NCBI RefSeq assembly: GCF_000015865.1
Contig: NC_009012.1
Coordinates: 2,659,081-2,723,080, forward strand
DNA length: 64,000 bases
From: Acetivibrio thermocellus ATCC 27405
GTDB lineage: Bacteria > Bacillota > Clostridia > Acetivibrionales > Acetivibrionaceae
Direction: 5' to 3'
Shown: one piece after another, positions 39,931 to 48,904 of the stretch
Numbering within the stretch: position 1 is the first letter of the stretch
How the letters are laid out: each line of letters starts with the position of its first letter
The notes under the pieces: model-generated
The model's input: only the letters and a program-made list of their open reading frames with translations
Databases searched by the model: none
What the model was told of the DNA's origin: nothing
Position numbers and translations under genes: made by a program

Positions 39931-41552
39931 TACATATTCCCCAGCAAAGCCGCAAGACGCCGGTATTCTTCTTCAAGTGCCTCTTTGTCCGTCCCGGGAA
40001 CTGACAACTTTGCTGCAATTTCAGCCATTTTCATTCTAATTATAATTTTTTCCGTCTCATCTTTAACTTTTTTTGAAGTTTCATTCATCTTTTGTCTGTA
40101 ATCGTCAAGATTTCCTTCAAACTCTGTTATGGTATGGTTTTCAATAACAAGCAGACGGTCGGCAACGGCATTTACAAAGGCACTGTCGTGCGAAACAAAA
40201 AGAACCGTTCCCTCGTATTCGCAAAGAACACTCTCCAAGGCTTCCATAGAGCTCATATCAAGATAATTGGTGGGTTCATCCAAAAGCAGAACATTGGCAT
40301 CGGAAACAAAGAGCTTTGCAAAGGACACCTTTACCCTCTCTCCTCCGCTTAGACACCCCACCTTTTTATTTACATCATCATTTTTTATTAACAGCCGTGC
40401 CAGTATTGTTCTTGCCACAGTCTGATTCTGGACACTGTCCCTCATCACATTTTCCAGTACGGACTTGTCATAGTCGAGATTTTCAAAGTCTTGATGAAAG
40501 TACCCGATCTTTACTTTGGGCGCTATATATATGTTCTTATCAGTTTTTTCAAAAATCAGGTTTAAAAGAGTGCTTTTCCCTGTTCCGTTTTCGCCCCACA
40601 GAGCAGTTTTGGAACCGTTCAATATTTTAAACCCGGCTTTGTCAAATATTTTTTTATTTCCATAGCTGAAAGACAGCTTGTCAGCAGAGATAACAACCTT
40701 GTTTTCGGGCGGATTGGTCAGGGAAAAATCCAGCTTGATTTTCGGTACCTCCTTCGGTTTTTCCTTTACTTCAAGCTTTTCAAGACGGGTTTTCAGGCTG
40801 TTTATTTTATTATTGATTTTCTCTTGCTTTTGCGTGGTTTTTCTTTTGTGAAGCCTCGCCTCGGAATTACCCATCCTCTTAGGAGTCTTTCTCATGGACT
40901 TTGCCAGGTTTTGCCTGCCCATTATTGCCTCTTCAATACTTGACTTTTCATTAATATATTTTTCATACTCAAAAATTTCACGATTATACTCCATCTCTCT
41001 TTGCTTTTTATAGAATGAGTAGTTGCCGTTATAAAAGTATAGATTTCCATCCCTTACCTCGATTATTTTGTTGCAAATACTGTCAAGCAAATTTCTGTCA
41101 TGGCTTATCAGCAAAAAGGATTCCACGCTTTGAAGTTTTTGCTTTAAAAGTTCAATACATTTATAGTCAAGATTTGCTGTTGGCTCATCCGCAAACACCA
41201 GAAGATTTTCGCGGTTAAAGGCGTTGGCAATTTTGATTCTGGTTTTTTCTCCCCCGCTAAAGACCTTTTGATGCACCTTTTGAGACAAGTCAAATTCTTT
41301 TAAAAGCTTTTTATCCGCACAAATGCTTTCCTCGGAAAACTGGCGGATATATGCTATATCGCAAAATTGTCTTACAAATCCCTCATCGGGTTCTATTTCC
41401 TTTGCCAGAATATTTAGAAGTGTAGTCTTACCGGAACCGTTTTGACCTATTATCCCAATTTTGTCCCCGGAATAAATCTTCAAATCATCAATCTCAATTA
41501 CAAGTCTGTCGCTATAGTACTTCTTTATATTATGAGCTTCCAAAATAAGCAT
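39930..41552 (-). CDS. ABC-F ATPase, probable ribosome-protection antibiotic resistance type
   Basis: 540 residues, two ABC domains and no membrane segments. Domain 1: GQNGSGKTTLLNIL near 37, SGGEKTRIKIANAF, Walker B FADEPTANLDYK. Domain 2: GENGTGKSTLLNL near 320, SGGERVKVSFAKLF, LLDEPTNYLD. A long charged interdomain linker (about 190-275) with an Arg/Lys-rich tip resembles Vga/Lsa/CplR-type proteins that displace drugs from the ribosome rather than translation factors such as EttA. AAGGAG lies ten bases before the ATG. The long leader with an upstream peptide supports drug-induced control. The drug class is unknown. Confidence 0.82.
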   Translation of the reverse strand: MLILEAHNIKKYYSDRLVIEIDDLKIYSGDKIGIIGQNGSGKTTLLNILAKEIEPDEGFVRQFCDIAYIRQFSEESICADKKLLKEFDLSQKVHQKVFSGGEKTRIKIANAFNRENLLVFADEPTANLDYKCIELLKQKLQSVESFLLISHDRNLLDSICNKIIEVRDGNLYFYNGNYSFYKKQREMEYNREIFEYEKYINEKSSIEEAIMGRQNLAKSMRKTPKRMGNSEARLHKRKTTQKQEKINNKINSLKTRLEKLEVKEKPKEVPKIKLDFSLTNPPENKVVISADKLSFSYGNKKIFDKAGFKILNGSKTALWGENGTGKSTLLNLIFEKTDKNIYIAPKVKIGYFHQDFENLDYDKSVLENVMRDSVQNQTVARTILARLLIKNDDVNKKVGCLSGGERVKVSFAKLFVSDANVLLLDEPTNYLDMSSMEALESVLCEYEGTVLFVSHDSAFVNAVADRLLVIENHTITEFEGNLDDYRQKMNETSKKVKDETEKIIIRMKMAEIAAKLSVPGTDKEALEEEYRRLAALLGNM

Positions 41553-41576
41553 AAAAAAATCTCTCCTTCCACTTTT

Positions 41577-41681
41577 TCAGTGTGCCGGAAAGATATAAAC
41601 AGTATAATACCCACCAAAACGGCAAGGCATTAACTTAATGACAAAAATATTTATAGCTAATCCGGCACAGAACAAGAGCAT
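41577..41681 (-). CDS. Leader peptide of the ABC-F gene (34 residues)
   Basis: An ATG at 41681, six bases after AAAAAGGAG, opens a 34-residue frame beginning MLLFCAGLAINIFVIKL and ending YIFPAH, with its TGA at 41577, just before the ABC-F ribosome site. Codons for the start and the end lie in the two arms of a perfect 9-bp inverted repeat, TGTGCCGGA/TCCGGCACA (41581-41589 and 41661-41669). This arrangement fits a stalling-responsive leader. Expression is inferred from the ribosome site and placement. Confidence 0.6.
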   Translation of the reverse strand: MLLFCAGLAINIFVIKLMPCRFGGYYTVYIFPAH

Positions 41682-41772
41682 TATGCTCCTTTTTCAAAAA
41701 CAAAGCGTTTTTTGCCAAATTAGCCAATGATCATCGTTAAAATACCTTGCCCTTTCTTTAACATTTGATTTT

Positions 41773-41801
41773 ATTTTACCCCAATTTAATCATCAAATCA
41801 A
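41773..41801 (-). promoter_or_regulatory. Candidate sigma-A promoter of the ABC-F leader
   Basis: Minus strand TTGATT (41796-41801), 17 bases, TAAAAT (41773-41778). Transcription would start near 41766, giving a leader of about 210 bases before the ABC-F ATG. Confidence 0.55.
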
Positions 41802-41814
41802 CATCCATGTTACA

Positions 41815-41862
41815 TTAAAAAAATTCCCTCCGGACGGAAAGGTTCGTCCGAAGGGAATTTCC
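41815..41862. terminator. Terminator after the dockerin gene
   Basis: Arms AAATTCCCTCCGGACG (41821-41836) and CGTCCGAAGGGAATTT (41845-41860) pair with one mismatch; A/T runs on both sides. It separates the dockerin gene from the ABC-F promoter. Confidence 0.85.
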
Positions 41863-41894
41863 AAAATGCTGCCGGTTATTTTATACTTCAGCTG

Positions 41895-42431
41895 TTAGCT
41901 TTGCGGACATACCGGGAAATGCTGAATTTGACCATTTATATATGCAGTTATAATTGCGAGATCAATGCCATCTACCGTACCATCACCATTTACATCTGCA
42001 GAAACATATTGTCTAAAAGTTAAATTAATTCTACCAAGAAGGTAATCACTAAGCAGGCTTTGGTCGGTTGTTGTTACCAGTTGGTCCCCGTTAAGGTCAC
42101 CATAATAAACTGTGTAAGTTTGACCTGCCGGGAAAGAGGATATTCTTCCAAGGAGATAATCTTCAAGCATATAAAAATCAAGCATTGTACAACTGGAATC
42201 ATAGTTTACATCTGCAGCTATATATTGCAATCGATTTGGCAAAGGTACTGCATAGTATGTTGTATTATACAATAATGCAAGATCTATAGAGTCAACTGAA
42301 CCATCCAAGTTTACATCACCGATAATTACCGTCACACTGCATTGATGTCCTGCATATGCTGTCATAGAACCGCCTAATACTACCATAGCAACGATTAAAA
42401 CTACCGTTAACAGTGCAATTTTCTTTTTCAT
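41895..42431 (-). CDS. Secreted protein made only of two tandem type-I-like dockerins
   Basis: 178 residues from the ATG at 42431. A signal peptide (residues 1-27, cleavage after AYA) is followed by four EF-hand-like loops, i.e. two dockerins: DVNLDGSVDSID and DVNYDSSCTMLD, then DLNGDQLVTTTD and DVNGDGTVDGID. Loops 1 and 4 keep all calcium ligands; loop 2 loses the Gly, and loop 3 has Gln there. The positions that select the cohesin (10-11 of each loop) read SI, ML, TT and GI, not the usual ST. No catalytic domain is present. It could bridge two cohesins on the cellulosome or cell surface; that is inference. Confidence 0.88.
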   Translation of the reverse strand: MKKKIALLTVVLIVAMVVLGGSMTAYAGHQCSVTVIIGDVNLDGSVDSIDLALLYNTTYYAVPLPNRLQYIAADVNYDSSCTMLDFYMLEDYLLGRISSFPAGQTYTVYYGDLNGDQLVTTTDQSLLSDYLLGRINLTFRQYVSADVNGDGTVDGIDLAIITAYINGQIQHFPVCPQS

Positions 42432-42860
42432 ACACAATCCCCTCTTTCTTTTTTCTCTGTTTTTTGGTTTCTTTCATTGAAGCCGGCCGGCTATCAATCA
42501 TTATAATAATGCGATAGATGTTTCCTTCTTCTACAAATGGTATATATAAATTATGAAACCATACTTCAAATCTTTACTGTTTACACATCCAAACACATAA
42601 CAGATTGTCTTTCTAAGATTATTATATATTCTAAAAATTAGCATATCATGTTAATTATGCCATATTCTATATTTTGACATATTTTTTGACCTTTTGTAAA
42701 CAATTTGTTGCCATTATTTCAATAAAGCAACATCATGTATAAAATTAGATATATTATAAAGATGAATTATATATTTCCTTCTTTTTGTAAATAATATATA
42801 AATGCCTGAAGGCATGAAAATATAAAAATAGCTTATATGTCAAAGGAGTCTGTCAATTGG
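42432..42860. other. AT-rich divergent spacer with one GC palindrome
   Basis: 429 bases between divergent genes. It contains the perfect palindrome AGCCGGCCGGCT near 42480-42491 in the dockerin leader, and several TATA-like stretches. No clear promoter pair or known riboswitch was found. Confidence 0.5.
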
Positions 42861-43775
42861 ATGGTGACCGTTGGAATACCCAAAGGATTATTTTACTTTG
42901 AACACCATGTACTCTGGGAAAATTTTTTTTGTAATTTGGGCTGCAATGTGAAAGTGTCCGATGATACCAACAAGGAAATATTGGACTGGGGTGTAAAACA
43001 CTGCAGCAATGAGACTTGTCTGCCCGTAAAAGTTTTTCACGGACATGCATACAGCTTAAAAGACAAAGTGGATTATATATTCATACCCAGGTATACAAGC
43101 GTTGATAAAAATGAGTATACCTGCCCCAAGTTCTGCGGACTTCCCGATATGACACTGCTTAATTTAAAAAGGCAGATAAAGTTGCTGGAAGTTAAAATAA
43201 ATGTTGATGCAAAACCTCAGGAAACATTCAAAAGCTTTCGGGAAATCAGCAAAACTTTAAATATTCCCTATTCGGATGTGGTTGAGGCTTTTAGAGCCGC
43301 ACTGAAAACTTACGACAACAGCCGAAAAAATATCAGGATTGAGGAACAATTAAATAACAACACCGGCAAAACTGCAATTTCGTTATTGGGCCATCCATAC
43401 ATGATTTACGACGGTTATCTTAGTATGAAACTGATTGACAAACTCAAAGCCCGGAACATAACAGTTTTGACTCCACGGGACATTGACCATGAAACCAAGA
43501 GAAAAAACGCCTATCCTTTCGAGGGAAAAGTTTTCTGGGATGTAGGCTTTGAACTTCTCGGAAGCGCCTTTACTTTTGCCTCATATCCGGATGTTAAAGG
43601 AATAATATACCTTACACCCTTTGCCTGTGGAGTTGACGCTTTTGTTCTGGAGTTTATTGAGAGGCGGCTTAAAGAGCGGTACAACATGCCCCTCCTTAAG
43701 CTTACCATTGACGAGCACACAGGAGAAGCTGGATTTGATACAAGACTTGAAGCATTTTTGGATATGATAGGGTGA
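42861..43775 (+). CDS. CoA-dehydratase-activase-related protein (DUF2229-like half)
   Basis: 304 residues from the ATG at 42861; an upstream ATG at 42837 has no ribosome site, whereas AAAGGAG precedes 42861, though 12 bases away. The start MVTVGIPKGLFYFEHHVLWE and the Cys-rich stretch HCSNETCLPVKVFHGH match the region that in large HgdC-like activases follows the ATPase domain. A CGVDAF motif sits near the C-terminus. Likely binds an iron-sulphur cluster with its partner at 43780. No ATPase domain is present. Confidence 0.7.
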   Translation: MVTVGIPKGLFYFEHHVLWENFFCNLGCNVKVSDDTNKEILDWGVKHCSNETCLPVKVFHGHAYSLKDKVDYIFIPRYTSVDKNEYTCPKFCGLPDMTLLNLKRQIKLLEVKINVDAKPQETFKSFREISKTLNIPYSDVVEAFRAALKTYDNSRKNIRIEEQLNNNTGKTAISLLGHPYMIYDGYLSMKLIDKLKARNITVLTPRDIDHETKRKNAYPFEGKVFWDVGFELLGSAFTFASYPDVKGIIYLTPFACGVDAFVLEFIERRLKERYNMPLLKLTIDEHTGEAGFDTRLEAFLDMIG

Positions 43776-43779
43776 TTAT

Positions 43780-44901
43780 ATGAAAATTACATTTCCACAT
43801 ATGGGAGACACATATATACCTGTAAAAGTACTGCTGGAAACCGCGGGGATTGATTATGTCATGCCACCGGTTTCCGACAGAAGTCTGTTAGAACAGGGGA
43901 TACTGCACTCGCCTGAATTTGCCTGTCTTCCTTTCAAAACAATAATGGGTGATTTTATTTACGGAATTGAACATGGAGCGGACTGGATTCTTTTCGGCGG
44001 TGGCTGTGGCCAGTGCAGATTCGGCTATTTTGGAAAGCTTCAGGCCGAAATATTAAAAAGCATTGGGTATGATGTAAATTTTATATATATTGATCTTAGC
44101 AATATTTCCGTGAAAGAAGTGCTGGAGAAAATAAGGCCTCTTACAGAAGGAAAGAGTATTTTTGAGCTTTTAAAGGCAATATTTTATGCCGTTAAAACCG
44201 TTTTTGCCGTTGACAGGATAAACGAACTGGCAAGATTCACAAGGTGCCGGGAGATAAACAAGGGAGAAACGGACAGAATAATGACTGAATTTCACAATGA
44301 AATCCAAAAAGCCAGGGGGTATAAAAGCATAAACAAAATAATTCATTCCACCGCCAAAAAACTGCGGAAGATGCCTTTGGACAAAAAATACAGGCCAATC
44401 AGGGTTTCCATTGTGGGTGAAATATATATTGCCGCCTATCCCGGCATTAATTTTGAGATAGAAAGAAAGCTTGGCAACATGGGTGTGGAAGTGCATAACA
44501 CCATGAGCATGAGCTTTTGGATAAAAGAACATTTTATAAAGAAGCTTCTCCCCTTCAAAATAAAAAACAAAAACCATGAAGCCGGAAAGGAATTTATGAA
44601 TACTGACGATATCGGCGGTCATGGCCTCAGCTCCATAGGTGCCTCCATAAGAAGTGCCAAAAAGGGATTTGACGGCGTTGTCCATATATATCCCTTCACC
44701 TGCATGCCTGAAATAATTGCTCAAAGCACCTTTAGCGAAGTGCAAAAGAAATACGGTATACCCATTATTACACTGATAATTGATGAAATGACCGGTGAAG
44801 CAGGTTATATGACAAGGCTTGAGGCATTTGTGGATATGATTAAAATGAGAAGGAAGCCATCTTACTTCCCTATGCCCAGATTTTTTTCGCAAAAAATTTA
44901 A
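43780..44901 (+). CDS. CoA-dehydratase-activase-related protein (HgdB-like half)
   Basis: 373 residues, 4 bases after its partner. Motifs ITFPHMGDTYIPVKVLLETA, FACLPFKTIMGDF and GGGCGQCRFGYFGKLQ resemble the HgdB-like part of the same large activases. Several Cys could hold a 4Fe-4S cluster. Together with 42861-43775 it looks like a split, ATPase-free version of that protein. Substrate unknown. Confidence 0.7.
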   Translation: MKITFPHMGDTYIPVKVLLETAGIDYVMPPVSDRSLLEQGILHSPEFACLPFKTIMGDFIYGIEHGADWILFGGGCGQCRFGYFGKLQAEILKSIGYDVNFIYIDLSNISVKEVLEKIRPLTEGKSIFELLKAIFYAVKTVFAVDRINELARFTRCREINKGETDRIMTEFHNEIQKARGYKSINKIIHSTAKKLRKMPLDKKYRPIRVSIVGEIYIAAYPGINFEIERKLGNMGVEVHNTMSMSFWIKEHFIKKLLPFKIKNKNHEAGKEFMNTDDIGGHGLSSIGASIRSAKKGFDGVVHIYPFTCMPEIIAQSTFSEVQKKYGIPIITLIIDEMTGEAGYMTRLEAFVDMIKMRRKPSYFPMPRFFSQKI

Positions 44902-44981
44902 AAATTTTTTATAAAAATGCTAAAGTCGCCTTGCTTTTTATTCGATATTATAGGTGTACAAATTAATACTCCCCTATAAAA

Positions 44982-45027
44982 CCCGTTACATTTTCCCTTC
45001 TTAATTGAAATGTACGGGCCTTTTTTT
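44982..45027 (+). terminator. Intrinsic terminator after the activase-like pair
   Basis: Stem CCCGT-ACATTT paired with AAATGTACGGG (44982-44993 and 45008-45018), then TTTTTTT. Confidence 0.8.
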
Positions 45028-45191
45028 ACCCATTTGGCCCTTCTCCCCTTAAACCCTTGAATTTTTCTCAAATTTTATGCGACGGTTTATCATTACCCAA
45101 ATTTTTGAATTTTCAATCCATTAAAAGTTTTAATAAAAAATTTTACATTACGTTTTTAATCTTCTATAATTCCTAAGTCAATAAATGCTAT

Positions 45192-45910
45192 TCAAAGTAG
45201 ACTAACCAAATTATATACCCTTTCTTTTCTATACTTTGCCTCCTGTCTTTCAAACACTTCACGGTTCATTTGTCCAATATTGTCTATACAAAAATCAATC
45301 TTTTCCGCTTCAAAATACTTCATCATTTCATTTGCAGCCCTTTCGAGGGTTTCCGTAGTAATTCTGTTTAATTGTGCTTCCCTGTTTTGGGTTGCAATAT
45401 ATTCCTTTACCTTATTTCCGATGTCAAATTCCATAAGATAGGTATCATCAATAAAATTGGATACAATATATGCTCCTATACTAGGACAACTTAATAAAAG
45501 AACTCCTCCTCTTTGTCCATTATAATTCTCGTATGCATTTTTAAGTTGGCCAATTAACTTCCTTATCAATCCTTTATCTAAATTAGATTTTGGATCACGA
45601 TCAAAAATATAATAAATAGCTGTGTTATCAACAGGGAAATCATACTCCGAAATTAATATCTCAAATATCCTGTCAAGATAATCGTTTTTATCAGAAATAC
45701 TCGAAATATTAGATTCTTCAGTGTTAATAACAGCTACTTTTGACGTACTTCTATTTCTGTTTTTAAAAAACTCTGCATTATTTCTTCTCTTTTCGATATA
45801 TTCATAACCCAATATATTGCAAAAATTTATCTGAAAAGAGAAAACTCCGTTTTTGCCTCTTCTACAATAAAAAGAATCCTACCGATACTTTTATCTTTAT
45901 TTATCTTCAT
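45192..45910 (-). pseudogene. TOPRIM-domain RloB-like partner protein, frameshifted
   Basis: The ATG at 45910 overlaps the end of the ATPase gene and encodes MKINKDKSIGRILFIVEEAK then TEFSLF, the TOPRIM Glu motif. The frame then stops (TAA near 45829). The rest, from NILGYEYIEKRRNN on, continues in another frame to 45192 and contains the TOPRIM Asp motif IFDRDP. One base appears lost near 45831-45843 in CTCTTTTCAG. Repaired, it would be about 239 residues. Such TOPRIM proteins pair with AAA15 ATPases in anti-phage modules (RloAB, PARIS-like). It could be a sequencing error. Confidence 0.72.
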
Positions 45911-47064
45911 AGTTTGGCAGTCCTCCAAAAACCCCGCTGAGATACATTTTTTCCAAGTTTTGCGCTAACCTCGGCTGCTCCTCTGAAAATCTTTTTACTT
46001 GACTTCCATGTTCTCCGTTAAATTCGACAGCGTATATTTGGTCAGGCCTCAGTATCGAAGTTGACAATAAATTTGTTGAATGAGATACAAAAAATATTTG
46101 GGAATTTTTGGCATTATCAAAAAAAATAATTTACAAGCAAACGTTCTAATTCGTTGTGCAGTCCACCTGAAAATTCATCGACCAGAAGCATGCCTGAGTT
46201 TTGAACAACGCGAAGAAAGCACGGAAGTATATTAAGCAAATTCTGATTCCCATGTGATTCAAGAACATATGGAATCGGTACATTTACACCTTTACGATTA
46301 AAAAAAACTAATTTAATATTGTCATCATTAACTATTTCTGTAACATCTTTGACCTTTCTTTCATTAAGATAATCCAGAGTATATTCAAAATTATACTTCG
46401 TAAAGAATCGATTAATTTCTTTTACACCTTCATTTTCAAGATATTTATTTAAAACCACGTCTTGTTTGCCATAAGCTATACCACGGTGTAAAAACGGATT
46501 AACATATATTGAATTTTGCATGTAATCAAACCACTGACGTAAAATATTATTATTTGCGTTATTGTCTTTATCATCACCTGAAAATCCTGTGTTGAAATAA
46601 ACAGTCCTTAAAAAAAGGACTTTATTATTTAAATCCGTATAAACTTTCTTTTCTGTAATACCTGACTTTGCAGTCGAACCCATTCTCTGAAGCAATAACT
46701 TTCTATCAAGATATAATTCCTCATTAATTATTCCTTTCTCTGTATGAAAATCAATCAAGTAATGAATTTCCCTACTCTCAATAACAAAAAAGTACTGTAG
46801 AGAAAATTCCGGCTCATCAGAAAAAAGGCATTTCATAAATGTTACAGGATTTTTTTCTTCCCCAAAAAGCTCATCCAATAAAAAGCGAATTGCCCATAAA
46901 ACATTTGATTTTCCTGAAGCATTTGCGCCGTAAAAAGCTACTCCTTTCAAAACACCATTATTCGAAACATTGTTTTCTAAAAACTTGTAATTTATTCTGG
47001 TAAAATCAATAACTGTTTCATTCTTAAAAGATTTAAAGTTTTTCATAATTATTTTTGCCAACAT
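45901..47064 (-). pseudogene. AAA15-family ATPase (RloA/AriA-like), frameshifted near the C-terminus
   Basis: Residues 1-315 (47064 to 46117) hold Walker A FYGANASGKSNVLWAI near 44, the signature region LESHGNQNLLNILP and Walker B GMLLVDEFSGGLHNELE. The frame ends at TGA after a run of eight T (46120s). Skipping one T restores DNAKNSQIFFVSHSTNLL, the H-switch, and a normal tail to a TAA at 45901 (about 70 more residues). So one extra base in the T-run breaks the gene. RBS AGAGGG before 47064. Probable defence ATPase with the downstream TOPRIM gene. Confidence 0.75.
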
Positions 47065-47108
47065 ATAATCACCCTCTGGAATTAATTATATCATCCATAG
47101 GTATTATA

Positions 47109-47158
47109 TACAGTAAATTTACGTTTGATATTTAAAGTATCGTAAAATTTTTACTGTA
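47109..47158. repeat. Imperfect inverted repeat downstream of a small membrane gene
   Basis: TACAGTAAATTTACG (47109-47123) and CGTAAAATTTTTACTGTA (47141-47158) pair apart from a 3-base gap. It may be a terminator for the gene at 47213 or a small mobile remnant. Confidence 0.45.
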
Positions 47159-47212
47159 TTCTCCTGTTGTACCGTATTTAATTTACGGAGCGATGTAAAG
47201 TATATATCCCCT

Positions 47213-47419
47213 CTACTTTTCCCTTCTTAATTGCTCTATTTTCCACTCGCATCTCCATACCATACGAAGAAGTACCAGAACAAATATACCTATCATTATT
47301 GCAAAAATCCAAAACAGAGGAGATTCTATTGCCGCAATGATTTCAACCAAAAGACAAACAATTTCCAATATCAATACAGCCTGAAAAAATTTCTTTAACG
47401 CCCATCCTTCCGATGACAT
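47213..47419 (-). CDS. Small membrane protein of unknown function
   Basis: 68 residues, two membrane helices (about 8-30 and 34-53), ending in a basic tail RCEWKIEQLRREK. A weak AGGATTGG lies upstream of the ATG. Next to the broken defence pair. No family recognised. Confidence 0.5.
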   Translation of the reverse strand: MSSEGWALKKFFQAVLILEIVCLLVEIIAAIESPLFWIFAIMIGIFVLVLLRMVWRCEWKIEQLRREK

Positions 47420-47462
47420 TTTTTGTAACCAATCCTGTTCTTTATCTTTATCACATTATAAT

Positions 47463-47582
47463 CTAAATTTCCTCATTCCAACCCTCCATTAATTTCACAT
47501 TCCGTACAAGATCTTCCAAACGTTTTACTTCTTTAAAAAAAACTTCCTTGCCTTCTTTTGTAATGAGATTGGAATTTGTCAA
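47463..47582 (-). pseudogene. Short coding remnant, unidentified
   Basis: A 39-codon frame (ITKEGKEVFFKEVKRLEDLV in its middle), with stop codons on both sides and no ribosome site. The composition looks protein-coding, so it may be the tail of a lost gene. Confidence 0.3.
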
Positions 47583-47674
47583 TATTTAGATGTGAATAAA
47601 ATTCTCTTTGTATAATGCAAACCATTTTGCTATAATTGAGTTTAATACAAGTTTAAAGCAAGGGTGAAAGACTG

Positions 47675-48853
47675 ATGAAAAACAAAAGAAACGTATTGAT
47701 TATTTCCATCGCTATAATTGCAGTCATCGTCGGCATAACTCTTTATTTTGAAAGAGACAACTCTCAATATATGCCTTACCCTGATTTTTACAATTACGTG
47801 AAGTCAGGCAAGGTGGTTTCCGCAAAAATAGGAAATGATGAAGTAAGGTTTTATTTAAACGGTGACCAGACAGAATACCGCACCGACAATCCGGAACTGG
47901 ATTCCTTCAAAGAATTTTTACTCCTTAACGGAGTTAAAGTTACTTCGGAAAAAAGTGCCGATGAACTTTTCGTCACGGTTACTGATGCAATTTTCAGCAT
48001 TATTTTTTTCGGGATTATAATATTCGGCTTGTATAAATTTATTGATTTCAGAAGAAGCACATTTAAAGTTATTCGCAACAACGACACAAAATTTTCAGAT
48101 GTTGCCGGCATGGAAGATTTAAAAAGAGAAATGCTTCAGGCCGTGGACATCTTAAAACATCCCAAAGAGTATGCGGCAAAAGGAATACGCCCGATAAACG
48201 GTATTCTGCTTGAAGGCAATCCCGGAAACGGGAAAACATTGTTTGCAAGGGCATTGGCAGGAGAAGCCAAAGTCAATTTCATTGCCACCAAGGCCACGGA
48301 TTTTCAAAGTGCAATCATGTCCATAGGACCTGCCAAAATTAAGGCCCTGTTTAGAAAAGCCCGTGCCAACAAGCCCTGCATCATATTCATAGACGAGTTT
48401 GATGGAATAGGTGAAAAACGCAATTATGCCGGAACCGGAATTGACAAAGAAAACAACAGAATTATTGCCGCAATGCTAAATGAAATGGATGGTTTTACCC
48501 GTGAAGGCGGTGTTATGGTTATTGCCGCAACCAACAATTACAAGGCCCTTGATGAAGCATTGGTGCGTCCGGGAAGGTTTGACAAAAAATACACCGTTCC
48601 TAACCCGGATTATAAAACCAGAATTGAATTGATAAAAATATATACAAAAAACAAAAAATTGTCCGAAAGCATATCAATTGAACAACTGGCCGCAAAATTT
48701 GAAGGCATGACCTGTTCCCAGATAGAAACAATACTTAATGAAGCCGCAGTAATTGCCACCGGCGAAGGTCACAGTGATATAACGGAAAGCGACCTTATCG
48801 AGGCAGTAAAAAAGATATGTCATCTTACAACAGTAGGAGTAAAAAGAAAATAA
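47675..48853 (+). CDS. FtsH-like membrane AAA ATPase lacking the protease domain
   Basis: 392 residues. Membrane helices at 8-24 and 103-122 flank an FtsH-type external domain (MPYPDFYNYVKSGKV). The AAA module has Walker A EGNPGNGKT (180-188), Walker B CIIFIDEFDGIG and SRH VRPGRFDKK. The pore loop reads DFQSAIMSIGPAKI where FtsH has [14 protein letters not shown], so the aromatic pore residue is lost, and there is no HEXXH domain; the protein ends after the AAA lid. It may act as an ATPase scaffold or regulator of FtsH. The role is unknown. Confidence 0.85.
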   Translation: MKNKRNVLIISIAIIAVIVGITLYFERDNSQYMPYPDFYNYVKSGKVVSAKIGNDEVRFYLNGDQTEYRTDNPELDSFKEFLLLNGVKVTSEKSADELFVTVTDAIFSIIFFGIIIFGLYKFIDFRRSTFKVIRNNDTKFSDVAGMEDLKREMLQAVDILKHPKEYAAKGIRPINGILLEGNPGNGKTLFARALAGEAKVNFIATKATDFQSAIMSIGPAKIKALFRKARANKPCIIFIDEFDGIGEKRNYAGTGIDKENNRIIAAMLNEMDGFTREGGVMVIAATNNYKALDEALVRPGRFDKKYTVPNPDYKTRIELIKIYTKNKKLSESISIEQLAAKFEGMTCSQIETILNEAAVIATGEGHSDITESDLIEAVKKICHLTTVGVKRK

Positions 48854-48872
48854 TAAATACCTTGAAGTAACC

Positions 48873-48904
48873 AAAAAAGAGGGACAAAAATCCCTCTTAT
48901 TTTT
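48873..48904. terminator. Bidirectional terminator between convergent genes
   Basis: Stem AGAGGGA/TCCCTCT (48878-48884 with 48891-48897), A-run before and T-rich after. Confidence 0.8.
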
